DNA from: Adiantum capillus-veneris
Taxonomy: Eukaryota > Streptophyta > Polypodiopsida > Polypodiales > Pteridaceae
DNA length: 64,000 bases
Direction of reading: 5' to 3'
Assembly: GCA_014529385.2 (NCBI GenBank)
Contig: CM043956.1
Span: 65,536,620 to 65,600,619, forward strand
Below the pieces are notes generated by a model that saw nothing but the letters and a program-made list of their open reading frames with translations, did no database searches and had not been told where the DNA came from. Of the stretch, positions 10,279 to 20,004 are shown piece by piece. How positions within the stretch are numbered: position 1 is the stretch's first letter; each line of letters starts with the position of its first letter. The position numbers and the translations under genes were made by a program.

Positions 10279-10282
<4 letters not shown>
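7424..10282. other. About 2.9 kb without a recognisable gene
   Basis: Only short ORFs occur on either strand, with no recognisable domain. Apart from hairpin copy 2 (8781-8861) and its flanking homology to 7337-7560, no structured repeat, RNA gene or element terminus was seen. Confidence 0.5.
8781..8861. repeat. Hairpin H, copy 2
   Basis: Near-perfect inverted repeat: GTTTGTGAGAGACTATGAA (8781-8799) against TTCATAGTCTCTCACAAAAC (8842-8861), loop about 42 bp. The loop has CAAAGCTGCCATTTCGA, comparable to CGAAGCTGGGATTTCGA in copy 1. This is a foldback element or transposon end. Confidence 0.65.

Positions 10283-10344
<62 letters not shown>
10283..10344. repeat. Compound (TA)n(GA)n microsatellite
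   Basis: About 14 TA units followed directly by about 16 GA units. From 10345 to 10845 the sequence is non-coding with no other structure. Confidence 0.95.
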
Positions 10345-10349
<5 letters not shown>

Positions 10350-10845
10350 TATTGTCGCCTTGACAGGCTGGAGCAATGTTCGGGAAATTGTGTCTCAACT
10401 TAATATGGTGCCGTTTTCAATTTCAAAAATGTTGGTTGAGAGCAAAGGTAAAATGAGACATTCTGCTCCAAAATAGAGAAAAATAGTGCAAAAACCCCAA
10501 AAAAAATAACATAATTTTCTAAAATTTTCACTTGGCAAATTCAAAGAAAGGATTTTTGTCCGTTTTCAATGTCCACATGTGATATATCCTGCTTCATTCC
10601 AAAATAGAAGTTATACCAACATTTTGCATTAGGAGGTGGTTACTGAACTGATGGTACTTCTATAAGCTCAATCCATCTTCTCAACATCACGGGAAAGAGG
10701 ACCAAGCCAGGTGTACCATCTAATCATGCAACAATGGTGAAACAGTCTATGTCACGCTTCCATGTTCATATTGACTGAAGCCAAGCAAGCACATCCCATG
10801 GAGAGATCTAAAGATAGTGGCTCTAATGGCCATGCATGAACTACT

Positions 10846-11130
10846 TGTTGGCATTGCCTGCTTGCAAGAAGTGATATAGGCGTCTTGCCTATGAAATTGG
10901 GTACACATTTTTTAGGCCATTTTTTAGGCTTTTTGAGGCTATTTTCAGATTCCCCTTCGACCCCTGATAAAAATAGCGGTGGTTGTTAAAATTAGCGCTG
11001 GTTTATGCGCTTGCTAAAGAAAACCTCGGCCATCGCGAGGACAAGAGCATCGCGAGGTCGAGAGCAGGAGCAAGCAGCAGAGCGTTTACGCGCAAGGTAG
11101 GAGGAGCACAAGGTATGCGGACCAATACTG

Positions 11131-11219
<89 letters not shown>
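10846..11219 (+). repeat. Dispersed repeat R1, copy 3, with (TG)n(GA)n tail
   Basis: Longest R1 copy: TGTTGGCATTGCCTGC start, AGTGATATAGGCGTC, CATCGCGAGG block, then a TG run (from 11132) and a GA run to 11219. Compare copies at 1-180 and 6620-6861. No terminal inverted repeats or coding sequence. Confidence 0.75.
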
Positions 11220-11223
<4 letters not shown>

Positions 11224-11788
11224 CAAATTTGGCTTCAAGCAGACAGCATGGCTGTAGCTTCAAACCTTACTCCATTACACAATGGTGGGCTCATTCTGTT
11301 CGTCCTCATTGAGGACGAATACACTTCTGCTTGGGATGCTTAACAAGGGCAAGAAAGAGGTAAATTCGAAATGTAACTTACCGCTGTTGATTTGAACTTA
11401 ATTTATTGTGTCTAAGGTAGTTTTTTGGGGCCTGCGCAACTCACTTTGGAAGCAAAAAACCCAGGGCCAACCATCTGTGAGGTTTAGTTTAGCATGTCGT
11501 CTATTTAACTCCTGGGTTCCTTTTTTATGCAGGGAGAGTTATGGTCACATTAAGATAGAATGAAGGCTTGCTGGGGTCCTTCAATGATGGTGGCCTGATA
11601 TTTGAAACCACTAGCTGCAAGATGCAAATACAGGCCATTGCATACCATGCTCCCAAGCTGCCTACTTATGCACAAAATGTTGTTTATGTGCCGACCACTA
11701 GCCCAAAAAGTTTTAAGCATCTCAAGCTGCAAAACCCTTTCACCAAATCTCTTATCCAATCCCCAAGACAAGAATACAGGCTACCAAG
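11220..11788. other. Flank of the LTR element, no gene seen
   Basis: About 570 bp of unremarkable sequence leading to the GTAG target site of the LTR retrotransposon. Overlapping short ORFs on both strands (11550-11792) show no domain. Confidence 0.4.
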
Positions 11789-12928
11789 GTAGTGAGTGGC
11801 ATAAAATGGTAACCATCTTTTTGCAACATTTGTCAGCCTACTCAACGTCCTCTTCCTCAGATGTGTATATATTTTTCTACGCTATTAAGTTATCTAGAGT
11901 AAATTCCCCCTCTTCGTTTAACTTTTGTGGCGACACATACATTATACTCTTCCCAAAAATGTCACCTTAGTCATATATTTATATTACCACCCTTTTCTTT
12001 TTTGCTTTGTAAATAGAATAAGCATACAATAACCAACTATATACCCCCAAACTTTCTTACCTCTTGTGAATTAGTAGTAGAAAAATAATATATCCATCTT
12101 CCACCCCATATAGATAAATTCCCATGGAAATCAACTCTCCACTTGTCTTTACCAAAGATTATGGTCCCTCTCTACAAGTCTTCTATGCCCCCTACATAGG
12201 TGGCCCAATATCTCTTAAGAATATACATATAGTTTCTCTCCTTTCAAAAAGACTCCAATTGTATATTCTTTTCACAAGAAAATAATATTGGGCCCTCCTC
12301 TATTTGTTTAAGCATCATAGCCTTTTGAAAAAGCATGATTCCCCTTGGATGCATACAAGCAAAGGGCCCATACAAGAAGACTTGGAAGCAAAAGGTTCCC
12401 TAACCTAGTGTGGACCTTCCAAACCGAATTCCTTGGTGCATGGGCGTGAAGAATAGTCCAAATTCATATCAAACATGTTGAGAAGGTCAATTTTGCCTTT
12501 TGAAGCATGTCATTCCGAGCTACAGGTAAAAAGTTATGGTCAAAATAGTGTAAATCTGTCAGATTCGCAGCAAAAGGGAACTGTAAATCAAGTAAATCAA
12601 GAGGGTGAGATCTTATTTTTCCCCTACTCATCTTCTAGAAGAGCAATGAGTGTTCAAGGTCACTTGCATGTGATGGGACCAACCTAAAGATGCTTTCTAA
12701 ATGCCAACACAGACAAGTTGAGATACCCCGCAGGAGCCACCCGTAGGGCCTCATGGTGGGGCCCACCTACATTATGCACCCCTATGGAGCCTTCACGGTC
12801 TAAAATGATATTTTTGGTGAATAAATAGTCCCTTTTATGTCCAATATTCAATGAGTGGTCAAAGGACACTTAATTAGGTCTAATCACTTACTCTAATTAA
12901 GTGTAGCATAATCCCACTCCTACACAAC

Positions 12929-12936
12929 TATAAATA
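12929..12936 (+). promoter_or_regulatory. TATA box of L1 5' LTR
   Basis: TATAAATA in the context CAACTATAAATAGCCCC, conserved at 21142-21149 in the 3' LTR. The GC-rich sequence just downstream fits a pol II start region. Confidence 0.65.
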
Positions 12937-13120
12937 GCCCCCCTTGGAGAGACTCAAGGACACACACCTATATTTTCAACTTCATGTTGTTTCTTAATCA
13001 ATAGTAGAGAAAACCCCAACTCTCCCTCTTTCACATCTTCCTTCCTAACCCTCCTCTTTGGAGGAAGTGCAACTCTATTCTCCACTCTTTCCATTCTACA
13101 ATCTCTTACTCCATCAACCC

Positions 13121-13126
13121 AATAAA
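13121..13126 (+). terminator. Polyadenylation signal in L1 LTR
   Basis: AATAAA in CAACCCAATAAATCATTTG, conserved at 21334-21339 in the 3' LTR, where it would end the genomic transcript. Confidence 0.5.
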
Positions 13127-13872
13127 TCATTTGTAGAACCTTAATAACTTGTAAATACATCATGATCTCTCTCATGGTTATGTTAATGATCATGAAATCA
13201 TCTTCAAAACTTTCAAGTGTCGCAATTCGTGATGGTTAGCCAGCGTCTGTCCTCCCCTTAAAAGGTGTGCGAGAAATCAAGTAAGTGTTCTATTATCAAT
13301 TTACCATTGGTTTGTTTCTCCACACTTATTCAATTGGTCTAAAGAAATTTCTCACTCCAACTCTCTTTTGCTTCATTACATATGCATGTGGCTACCTCTC
13401 ATGGTGATTTTATTTATGTCACGGCATTGCATAGATGGAGATGAGCTCTCTATGCAAAGTGTGTTAGTTTGATGTAAGTGATTCTCTTGTGTGTTTGAGA
13501 GGCAAGTCTTGTGCGCATGATTTTTTGATGAGTGCTTGAGAGAGGAAGAGTTTGGATGTATTATGGGTATTCTTATGGGGAGAAGGTGAATGCTATTCCA
13601 CAAAATTGTATATTTCATTTTGATGCACGGCATTGGGTTGCATAATCGTTGATGGTGTTCAAGTGTCCAAAGTGTATATAGAGTAAGGGGGTTTTCAAAG
13701 TGTGTTGCTTGAGTGGGTGAGTGCAAGTGTTATTTTGATTGGTTTCCTTCTCCACTCCCAAAAGAAGGTGGTGCCCCAAGTAGTGTGCGTACCTCTTTAT
13801 GAACATTTTGTGAGGGTAGGCCCATTGGTTTGGGTTTAGAGGCCCCATTTCAAAAAGCTCGCCCTCATAAAG

Positions 13873-13889
13873 TGGTGCCCCCACTGAGG
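13873..13889 (+). promoter_or_regulatory. Putative primer-binding site of L1
   Basis: TGGTGCCCCCACTGAGG starts five bases after the 5' LTR ends. TGG complements the tRNA CCA tail. It does not match the initiator-Met type TGGTATCAGAGC used by three other elements in this window, and I could not name the cognate tRNA. Confidence 0.45.
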
Positions 13890-13924
13890 AACATATTTCC
13901 AAGTTACCTTCAAATTTTTTAGTG

Positions 13925-14137
13925 ATGAACAATGGAGTTCCCATCTATCCATTTCATTTTGCACAACACATTAGAGTAAATGTTCACATAGATAGAAAAG
14001 TCTTTTTCCAGCAACACATTGTTTTTATGTTTGGTGCAAAAAGACTTAGAGAAATACTAGCATCACCCAATCCAATTATACTTCCAATCATCAATTATGA
14101 AACTTCTTTTGATGTTCACGTTTTCATTTTGTTTTAA
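13925..14137 (+). CDS. Leader ORF a of L1, function unknown
   Basis: 70 codons from ATG 13925 (a GTG three bases earlier extends the frame), located between the LTR and gag. The C-terminal half (FGAKRLREILASPNP, then ILPIINYE, then DVHVFIL) is clearly homologous to leader ORF b: about 21 of the last 35 positions are identical. The pair must have arisen by tandem duplication and both stay open, which argues for selection at protein level. Ogre/Tat elements are known to carry an extra ORF upstream of gag, but those are usually much longer. No domain recognised. Confidence 0.6.
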   Translation: MNNGVPIYPFHFAQHIRVNVHIDRKVFFQQHIVFMFGAKRLREILASPNPIILPIINYETSFDVHVFILF

Positions 14138-14220
14138 AGGCAGGAACAAGGAGTGGTGAAGGGGTGCTCAAGGGCCATATGAAGGAACGAGGTCTTCAAA
14201 CTAACAACAAGGAGTAGCAC

Positions 14221-14433
14221 ATGAATCACGATCAAAACAATGAACCTTTTAGGCCTATTGCTCGGCAATCCATTCATATAATCATTGCAAGTAAGTTTAG
14301 GTTTCAGTCTATCATAAGGAGGATATTTGGATCCACTCGCCTCAATGAAATCAATGCTTCAATTAATCCATTTATTCTACCTATGATAAAGTACGAATTA
14401 ACAATGGATGTGTACATCTTCATTTTAATGTAA
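14221..14433 (+). CDS. Leader ORF b of L1, paralogue of ORF a
   Basis: 70 codons from ATG 14221, ending 85 bp before the gag ATG. Contains FGSTRLNEINASINP, ILPMIKYE and DVYIFIL, aligning without gaps with ORF a over its last 35 residues. The N-terminal halves are more diverged (both basic, with I/F-rich strands). The alternation of hydrophobic and charged residues suggests a compact beta-strand fold; this is inference. Confidence 0.6.
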   Translation: MNHDQNNEPFRPIARQSIHIIIASKFRFQSIIRRIFGSTRLNEINASINPFILPMIKYELTMDVYIFILM

Positions 14434-14518
14434 TCAGATTTATAGTGTCAATAATCTTGTGCGGCCCGTAAGAGAAAAGTTTCTTTTAAAAAAAGAGATT
14501 TCAAAAAGTCTAAACAAA

Positions 14519-16717
14519 ATGTCAAGTTCTTTTCCCACGTTCTATGCAAGAAGTGGGGAAGATGCGCAAGAGTTTCTTGACAACTTGGAGATGGCACATC
14601 TCATATCCGGGAGAGATGAAGAGGAAGTAAAGCTACGAGCCTTCCCGTTGGTTCTAAAAGCAGAAGCTAAAGCATGGTATGAGACCTTGCAACCCCAAAT
14701 CAAGTCCAATTGGGAGAGACTGCGAGCAAGCTTCCTCTCCAAGTTCGGGCAAGGTAATACTTCTGAAGGACTATGGAAATGTCTTATTGGACATAAGCAG
14801 GTATCACTTGAAGACTATCCCTCTCATGAAGCAACCTTTGTCAATCTATGGGGTAGGTGGGAGGCTACATTAGAAAATCATGGTGGTGCACCTAACTTTC
14901 AAAAAAAAAAGAGATTCATGGTTGGCTTGTATCCACTTTTAAAGGCTAAAGTAGAGCTAAAATTCCCATCCACCTTCGAAGAAGCACGTGAGGTAGCCAT
15001 CATCAAGTTTAGAAAACTACACTTCCAAGCACATAGAGCAAGGGGTTTGAATAAAGTGAGTGAGAGGGAGTCTTCACAAACCATGGAAGCACCAATTAGG
15101 GCCCCTCTTGCACAATCTTCACAAATAGGAGATAACTCTCAACAAGAGGTTTTACAAAGGCTAACTCAACAGCTTGAGAACCTCACTCTGAATCTAGTAC
15201 AAGGCCTACCTCAACAACGACAACCAAGAGAAGGGAATCGCAATCAACGAAGACAAGCTCAAGAGTTGCGATGTTGGAATTGCAATGAAATGGGCCATGG
15301 CATGTACAATTGTCCACATCCAAGGCGACTTTCGGGAGACATATATCCCCCCAGACCGCCTCCTCTCACTATGCAGCAAGAACAAGCTCAAGGCCCACAA
15401 ATCCTTCGTCGACCACCACCACCAGCAAATATACCTCCTGTCCCACATGACGAGGAAGAAAGAGGAGTCAACATCATCAAGCTAGAAGAGGTAATAGATG
15501 AGCATACTCTAAACTTTGATGTTATGCCGGCAGAAAAACGCACAAGAGCACATGATAAGGATGAAGACATGAGAAGTGAAGGAACAAATTCAGCCAGAAG
15601 GGACAAGAAGAAGAAGTCAAAGATGGAAGAAGCTGAAAGTAGCAGGAAGCAAAGATCAAGGCGAAGGAAAATTGGTATCAACGACTTCCCATTGGGAAAG
15701 GAGCTAGAGCCCTACAACATCCTGGAGGATTTACAAACCCAAAAGCCAAACATTTCATGGCCTCAACTTCTACACCTATCAGCCAAAGTAAGAAGGCAAT
15801 GGCCAAAGTTGGTAAGTACAAGAATTCCAAAAAAGAAAGCAAATCTTTCCATTAAGGTTGTGGCCTCAAAGCTACAAAAAGATGTGGAACCCATTGTGGA
15901 TGCTTACATAAGGGGTAAAAAGGTGTCTAATGTATATGTTGATGGTGGAGCTCAAATGTGTGTGATCACGGAAAAATCAATGAACAGGTTAGGGCTTGAA
16001 ATTACAAAGTCCTCTAATTGTCAAGCTAGGCTAGTCAACAACTCAAGTGTGAAGTGTTTGGGGATCATTGAAAATGTAAAAGTCTCTGTATGTAACATAG
16101 ATGCACGAGTGGATATGTATGTCATGCCAGCTAAGGGGGAGGGCTATCCCATCATCCTAGGGAGGCCTTGGCTCATTGCTGTGAATGCAGATCAAAAATG
16201 GGGAAGTGGTCGTTTGATTCTTAAGAAGGGTCAACCGGTGGTGTATGATTGGCGAGAAGGAAAGCAACTAGATATCAACTATGAAACCACGGCAGATGAA
16301 GAGAGCGAGGAGGAGAGTCCTTACTCAAGTGATGAGGAAGCATCAACCAGTGCATCAACCAATGAAGAGGAGTCTTCTTTGGAGGTAATGGGAATTGTAT
16401 TCAACGCCAACACTCAAGATGTTCCTGTAGAAGAAAAGCCAACAGACAATCACACACGAGGGGATGAAAGATGCCACCACCTTGAAGAAGGATTTGAGAA
16501 GATGCTTGCAAAAGATCTTACTTGTGAGGAGAAGAGGTCCTACATCAATATGTTAAGGAGGTATCCCAATTTGTTTATCACTGACTACTCACAAATAAGA
16601 GGTGTAGATGTAATAGAGCATCGAATTGAATTGAAACCAGGGACCAAACCCGTGGCTCAAAAGTTAAGGCGACTAGGATCTGTGCAACAAAAGGCTCTCC
16701 TACAAGAAGTGAATTGA
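14519..16717 (+). CDS. L1 gag-protease and start of RT
   Basis: ATG 14519 (MSSSFPTFYARSGED) was chosen because the frame upstream has only a GTG. Residues about 45-150 form the retrotransposon gag capsid domain (KAWYETLQPQIKSNWERLR, FLSKFG). A CCHC zinc knuckle CWNCNEMGHGMYNC is at about residue 252. A Glu/Lys-rich linker follows. The retropepsin-like protease has the active-site variant VYVDGGAQMCVITEKSM at about residue 474, with DGG instead of DTG/DSG, a form frequent in plant Tat elements. The RT N-terminus starts near residue 700. The frame ends at TGA 16715-16717 and resumes in the same frame at once. The stop lies where R is usual, consistent with a CGA to TGA transition. Confidence 0.9.
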   Translation: MSSSFPTFYARSGEDAQEFLDNLEMAHLISGRDEEEVKLRAFPLVLKAEAKAWYETLQPQIKSNWERLRASFLSKFGQGNTSEGLWKCLIGHKQVSLEDYPSHEATFVNLWGRWEATLENHGGAPNFQKKKRFMVGLYPLLKAKVELKFPSTFEEAREVAIIKFRKLHFQAHRARGLNKVSERESSQTMEAPIRAPLAQSSQIGDNSQQEVLQRLTQQLENLTLNLVQGLPQQRQPREGNRNQRRQAQELRCWNCNEMGHGMYNCPHPRRLSGDIYPPRPPPLTMQQEQAQGPQILRRPPPPANIPPVPHDEEERGVNIIKLEEVIDEHTLNFDVMPAEKRTRAHDKDEDMRSEGTNSARRDKKKKSKMEEAESSRKQRSRRRKIGINDFPLGKELEPYNILEDLQTQKPNISWPQLLHLSAKVRRQWPKLVSTRIPKKKANLSIKVVASKLQKDVEPIVDAYIRGKKVSNVYVDGGAQMCVITEKSMNRLGLEITKSSNCQARLVNNSSVKCLGIIENVKVSVCNIDARVDMYVMPAKGEGYPIILGRPWLIAVNADQKWGSGRLILKKGQPVVYDWREGKQLDINYETTADEESEEESPYSSDEEASTSASTNEEESSLEVMGIVFNANTQDVPVEEKPTDNHTRGDERCHHLEEGFEKMLAKDLTCEEKRSYINMLRRYPNLFITDYSQIRGVDVIEHRIELKPGTKPVAQKLRRLGSVQQKALLQEVN

Positions 16718-18316
16718 CTCTTGAAGGCTGGCTTCATCTATCCAGTATCCAACTCCGAATGGGTATCACCTATTGTAGTCACTCCCAAGAAGAATGGTAA
16801 GTGGAGGGTCTGCGTGGATTACAAAACCCTCAACGCTGCGACAAAGAGGGACCACTTCCCTCTCCCTTTCCAAGATGAAATTTTGAATGAAGTAGCAGGT
16901 CACGAATGCTACACTGTGTGTAATGGGTATTCAGGATATTTTCAAATTAGAATAGCAGAAGAGGACCAACCAAAAACCACCTTCATCACACCTTGGGGAT
17001 GTTTTGCATTCAGAGTAATGCCTTTTGGGCTCACCAATGCTCCTAGCACCTTCATGAGATTCACAATATTTGTATTTCAGCCATTCTTTGGAAAATCTAT
17101 AAGAGTCTTTATGGATGATTTCTGTATTTATAGTTGTAGATCACTTCACTGCCAAAAGGTTGAAGAGGGGCTTAAGAGGCTCCATCAATTTGGGGGACAA
17201 CTCAACCCAGAGAAGTGTCATATCGGTGAATCTCAGGTGGTTTTGCTAGGCCATGTGGTTTCTTCACAAGGAATTCAAGTGGATCCCTCTAAAGTAGAGG
17301 CCCTTTTGTCATTATCTCCACCAACAACAACTAAGGAGCTAATGACCTTCAACCACAAAGTGAGGTACATGTCTCGCTTCATCCATCTCCTAGCAGAAGC
17401 CATCGCCCCTTTGCATAGGTTGGCAAGCCAATCTACATTTGAATGGGGGAGGGAACATTCAAAATATTTTGAGGAAGTGAAGGGCATTCTTAGCTCTCTC
17501 CCAATCCTAATGCCACCAGATCCAAAGGAGACCTACTATGTCACTCCAAGTGTAGGTTTCGAAGCAATTGGTGTTGTTTTGATGCAAAAAGATCCTAAAA
17601 CATCATACATGAGGCCGATCTATTTTGCAAGCAAGGTGATGACTCCGGCCGAGAAGGGATACACTGAAATGGAGAAAGTGGTCTTTGCAATCTTGTTTGC
17701 GGTAAGGAAGTTTCGATCGTATCTTCTCCCTGTGCCATTTGTTTTTCTCACCTTAGAGCACAATCTACCATATGTAGTACAACACATGAGCCTCTCATCT
17801 AGAATAGCAAAGTGGGTGCTTGAACTCCAAGAATTTGAATACACTTTCCTTGTAGAAGATAGCACAAGAGCAGGACTTGTAGACATTCTCACCTACAAAG
17901 TGAGAGAAAGGAAAGGATCACGACTACAAAGAGAGGAAGGCTCAAAACAGTTCAAAGTGAAGGAGATTGATAATGCCTATACTTTATGCTTTGACGGAGC
18001 TTATCAACGCCAACAAGACAAAGCAGCAGGGGGAATCATCATTTTGAACCCACAAAAGGAGGTAATGGTTAGAAAAGGTATCACTCTACCCAGTGTTCAC
18101 TCTAACAATGAGGCTGAGTATGCTGCTCTAACCCTTGGGTTAGAAGAATGCAAAGAATTAGGCATACAAAGACTTATTATAAAAGGTGATTCTTTGCTAG
18201 TGGTCAGGCAAATCCAAGGGACTTGGAGGTGCAAGAATCGTACATTGTTTGAGTGGCTTAGTAGTGTAAGAGCTTTGATGAAGGGTTTTAAGCAACACAG
18301 GTACAACACATTGTGA
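16718..18316 (+). pseudogene. L1 RT, RNase H and second (archaeal-type) RNase H
   Basis: Continuation of pol after the in-frame TGA. RT motifs: FITPWGCFAFRVMPFGLTNAP and the catalytic box FMDDFCIYS. The motif A aspartate, expected in LDGYSGY, is read as N (codon AAT at 16922-16924), which should abolish polymerase activity. The connection and first RNase H follow (EAIGVVLMQKDP, RPIYFASKVMTPAEKGY, with LEH where TDH is usual). A second RNase H at about 17985-18300 has FDGAYQRQ, NNEAEYAAL and IKGDS, i.e. the D, E, D set of the archaeal-type domain that marks the Tat lineage. The frame slips by one near 18300; the true continuation (HIVRTHNKEADLLAN) lies in another frame up to about 18385. Confidence 0.9.
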
Positions 18317-18388
18317 GAACTCATAACAAGGAAGCAGACTTACTCGCAAATGAAAAGCTTCAAATGGCGGTAGGAGGTGTGAAACTAT

Positions 18389-19825
18389 ATGAACCCAGGT
18401 CAAGAGGAGCTAAAAGACATTATCTTCTTTCTACAAGCAGGTGAGTGTCCCAAACACTTAGACAAGGTGCAAAGACATAGACTAGTTAAGAAGGCCACAC
18501 CTTACCAGTTGATCGGGGATGATTTATATCACAAAGGGAAAGATTTGGTCTTGAGGAGAGTACCAGGTGTGCAAGAGATAGAGAAAATTCTTCTTTCATG
18601 TCATGATGATGTCTGTGGTGGTCACTTTTCTCAAAATATTACAAGTAGGAAGATTTTACAAGCAGGGTTTATTTGGCCGAGCTTACATCATGATGTCCAA
18701 TATTGGTGTAAGGCATGTAAGCCATGCCAAATTGCTGGGGATAGACGACTAACATATGAGCCTCGAGTCCCAATAATATCTTATGGCCCTCTTGAAAAGT
18801 GGGGTGTGGATGCAATAGGTCCCCTACCTCGTACTTCTACAGGGAAGGTTTTCATCATCATGGGTGTTGACTACATGACACGATGGGCGGAAGCAACAAG
18901 CACAACCCGAATCACAGCTGAAGAGGTATCAAAGTTTATTTTTGATCATATTTGTAGTAGGTTTGGAACACCCCTAGAAATCTTATCAGATCGAGGCCCG
19001 GGTTTTAGAGCTGACCTTCTGAATGATCTCTTGAGGAGGTTAAAAGTGAAACACCTGCATTCCACACCCTACTATCCTCAATGCAATGGATTGGTGGAAA
19101 AAGTGAATGGAATGATATGTAAGATCATTTCTAAGCAGGTTGTGGACCGGCCTAATGATCGGGATCGCCATTTGACGGCTGCTCTTTGGGCGTATAGGAC
19201 ATCTTTCAAGGTATCTACCCAATTCACCCCTTTTCATCTAGTTTATGGACAGGAAGCACTTCTCCCCATTGAGGTAGAGCTCTCAAGTTTGCGCGTTCTT
19301 GCAAGAGTGGCAAAAAAACCAAAAGAGGTTCTACATGAAAGGATCTTAGATCTCCAACGACTTGAGCTAGATAGAGAAGAGTCCATTGATCACTACATCA
19401 CCAAAGCGACAAGCCAAAGGAATAAAATCAACAAGAAGCTCAAGGGGAAAGGATTGAAGGAAGGTATGTTGGTTCTTCGCTATGATAACCGACTTGATAC
19501 TCGACTTGACAAAAAGTTTTTGCAAAGATGGGAGGGACCTTTCATGATAAAAACAAAGTTTGGGAATGGTAGTTACAGATTAGCAGATTTATCAGGAAAA
19601 CTCCACAAGACCAGAGTCAATGGATGGAGATTAAAGCCCTACTTTCAACGTATCAATCCGTTGATAGGCAGTCATCTACCTACATCGTCTAAGCTCCAAA
19701 TTGACATGGCTCCCTTCGGCTTGGCAAATGCTCCACCTATTTTTAAAGCTTTCATGTGCAAAGAACCAGCCTTGGAATCTGAACATACCCAAGGCAACCC
19801 TCCCATCTCCGATTTATGGGATTGA
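18389..19825 (+). CDS. L1 integrase
   Basis: 478-codon frame. An HHCC zinc-binding region (CHDDVCGGHFS ... WCKACKPCQ) is at about 18600-18740. The rve catalytic core has D in WGVDAIGPLP, D in LSDRGPGF and E in YYPQCNGLVEKVNG, so the DDE triad is intact. The C-terminal part has GPFMIKTKFGNGSYRLADL and ends near VNGWRLKPYF, the usual end of Tat-type integrase. About 60 further residues include APFGLANAPPIF, which resembles RT motif B and may be a captured fragment. The ORF start is only where the frame opens after the upstream slip; in the living element it would be part of a single gag-pol polyprotein. Confidence 0.9.
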   Translation: MNPGQEELKDIIFFLQAGECPKHLDKVQRHRLVKKATPYQLIGDDLYHKGKDLVLRRVPGVQEIEKILLSCHDDVCGGHFSQNITSRKILQAGFIWPSLHHDVQYWCKACKPCQIAGDRRLTYEPRVPIISYGPLEKWGVDAIGPLPRTSTGKVFIIMGVDYMTRWAEATSTTRITAEEVSKFIFDHICSRFGTPLEILSDRGPGFRADLLNDLLRRLKVKHLHSTPYYPQCNGLVEKVNGMICKIISKQVVDRPNDRDRHLTAALWAYRTSFKVSTQFTPFHLVYGQEALLPIEVELSSLRVLARVAKKPKEVLHERILDLQRLELDREESIDHYITKATSQRNKINKKLKGKGLKEGMLVLRYDNRLDTRLDKKFLQRWEGPFMIKTKFGNGSYRLADLSGKLHKTRVNGWRLKPYFQRINPLIGSHLPTSSKLQIDMAPFGLANAPPIFKAFMCKEPALESEHTQGNPPISDLWD

Positions 19826-19879
19826 GGTAATGAAAAGCAGGTCTAATGGAGTAAAAGAGTGCATGACACTACTCCTATT

Positions 19880-20004
19880 GAAAAAAAAAAAAAAAGTGGA
19901 AAAGGAAAAATGACAAAAAAAAAAGAGAAAAAAAAAAGAAGAAAAAGAAGCAACACCGTCCTCCTAAAGATATGAATATCTCTAGGCTTGGGGGAGGGCT
20001 AATA
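19880..20004 (+). other. A-rich tract and polypurine tract of L1
   Basis: After integrase comes an A/G-rich stretch (19880-19950), then GGCTTGGGGGAGGGCT (about 19985-20000) four bases before the 3' LTR. The purine run is the expected plus-strand primer. Confidence 0.75.

Larger units (their letters stand above)
11793..13867 (+). repeat. 5' LTR of element L1
   Basis: 2075 bp, TG...CA ends. Matches 20005-22031 almost throughout. It contains a TATA box (TATAAATA, 12929-12936) and an AATAAA signal (13121-13126) about 190 bp downstream, giving a plausible U3/R/U5 layout. It holds a 49-bp segment (about 13223-13271) that is missing from the 3' LTR. The 70-codon ORF at 12475 is just LTR sequence and recurs at 20688. 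Confidence 0.95.

Noticed and set aside
12475-12687. 70-codon ORF, repeated at 20688-20900
   Set aside because: It lies inside the L1 LTR and recurs only because LTRs are duplicated. No domain.
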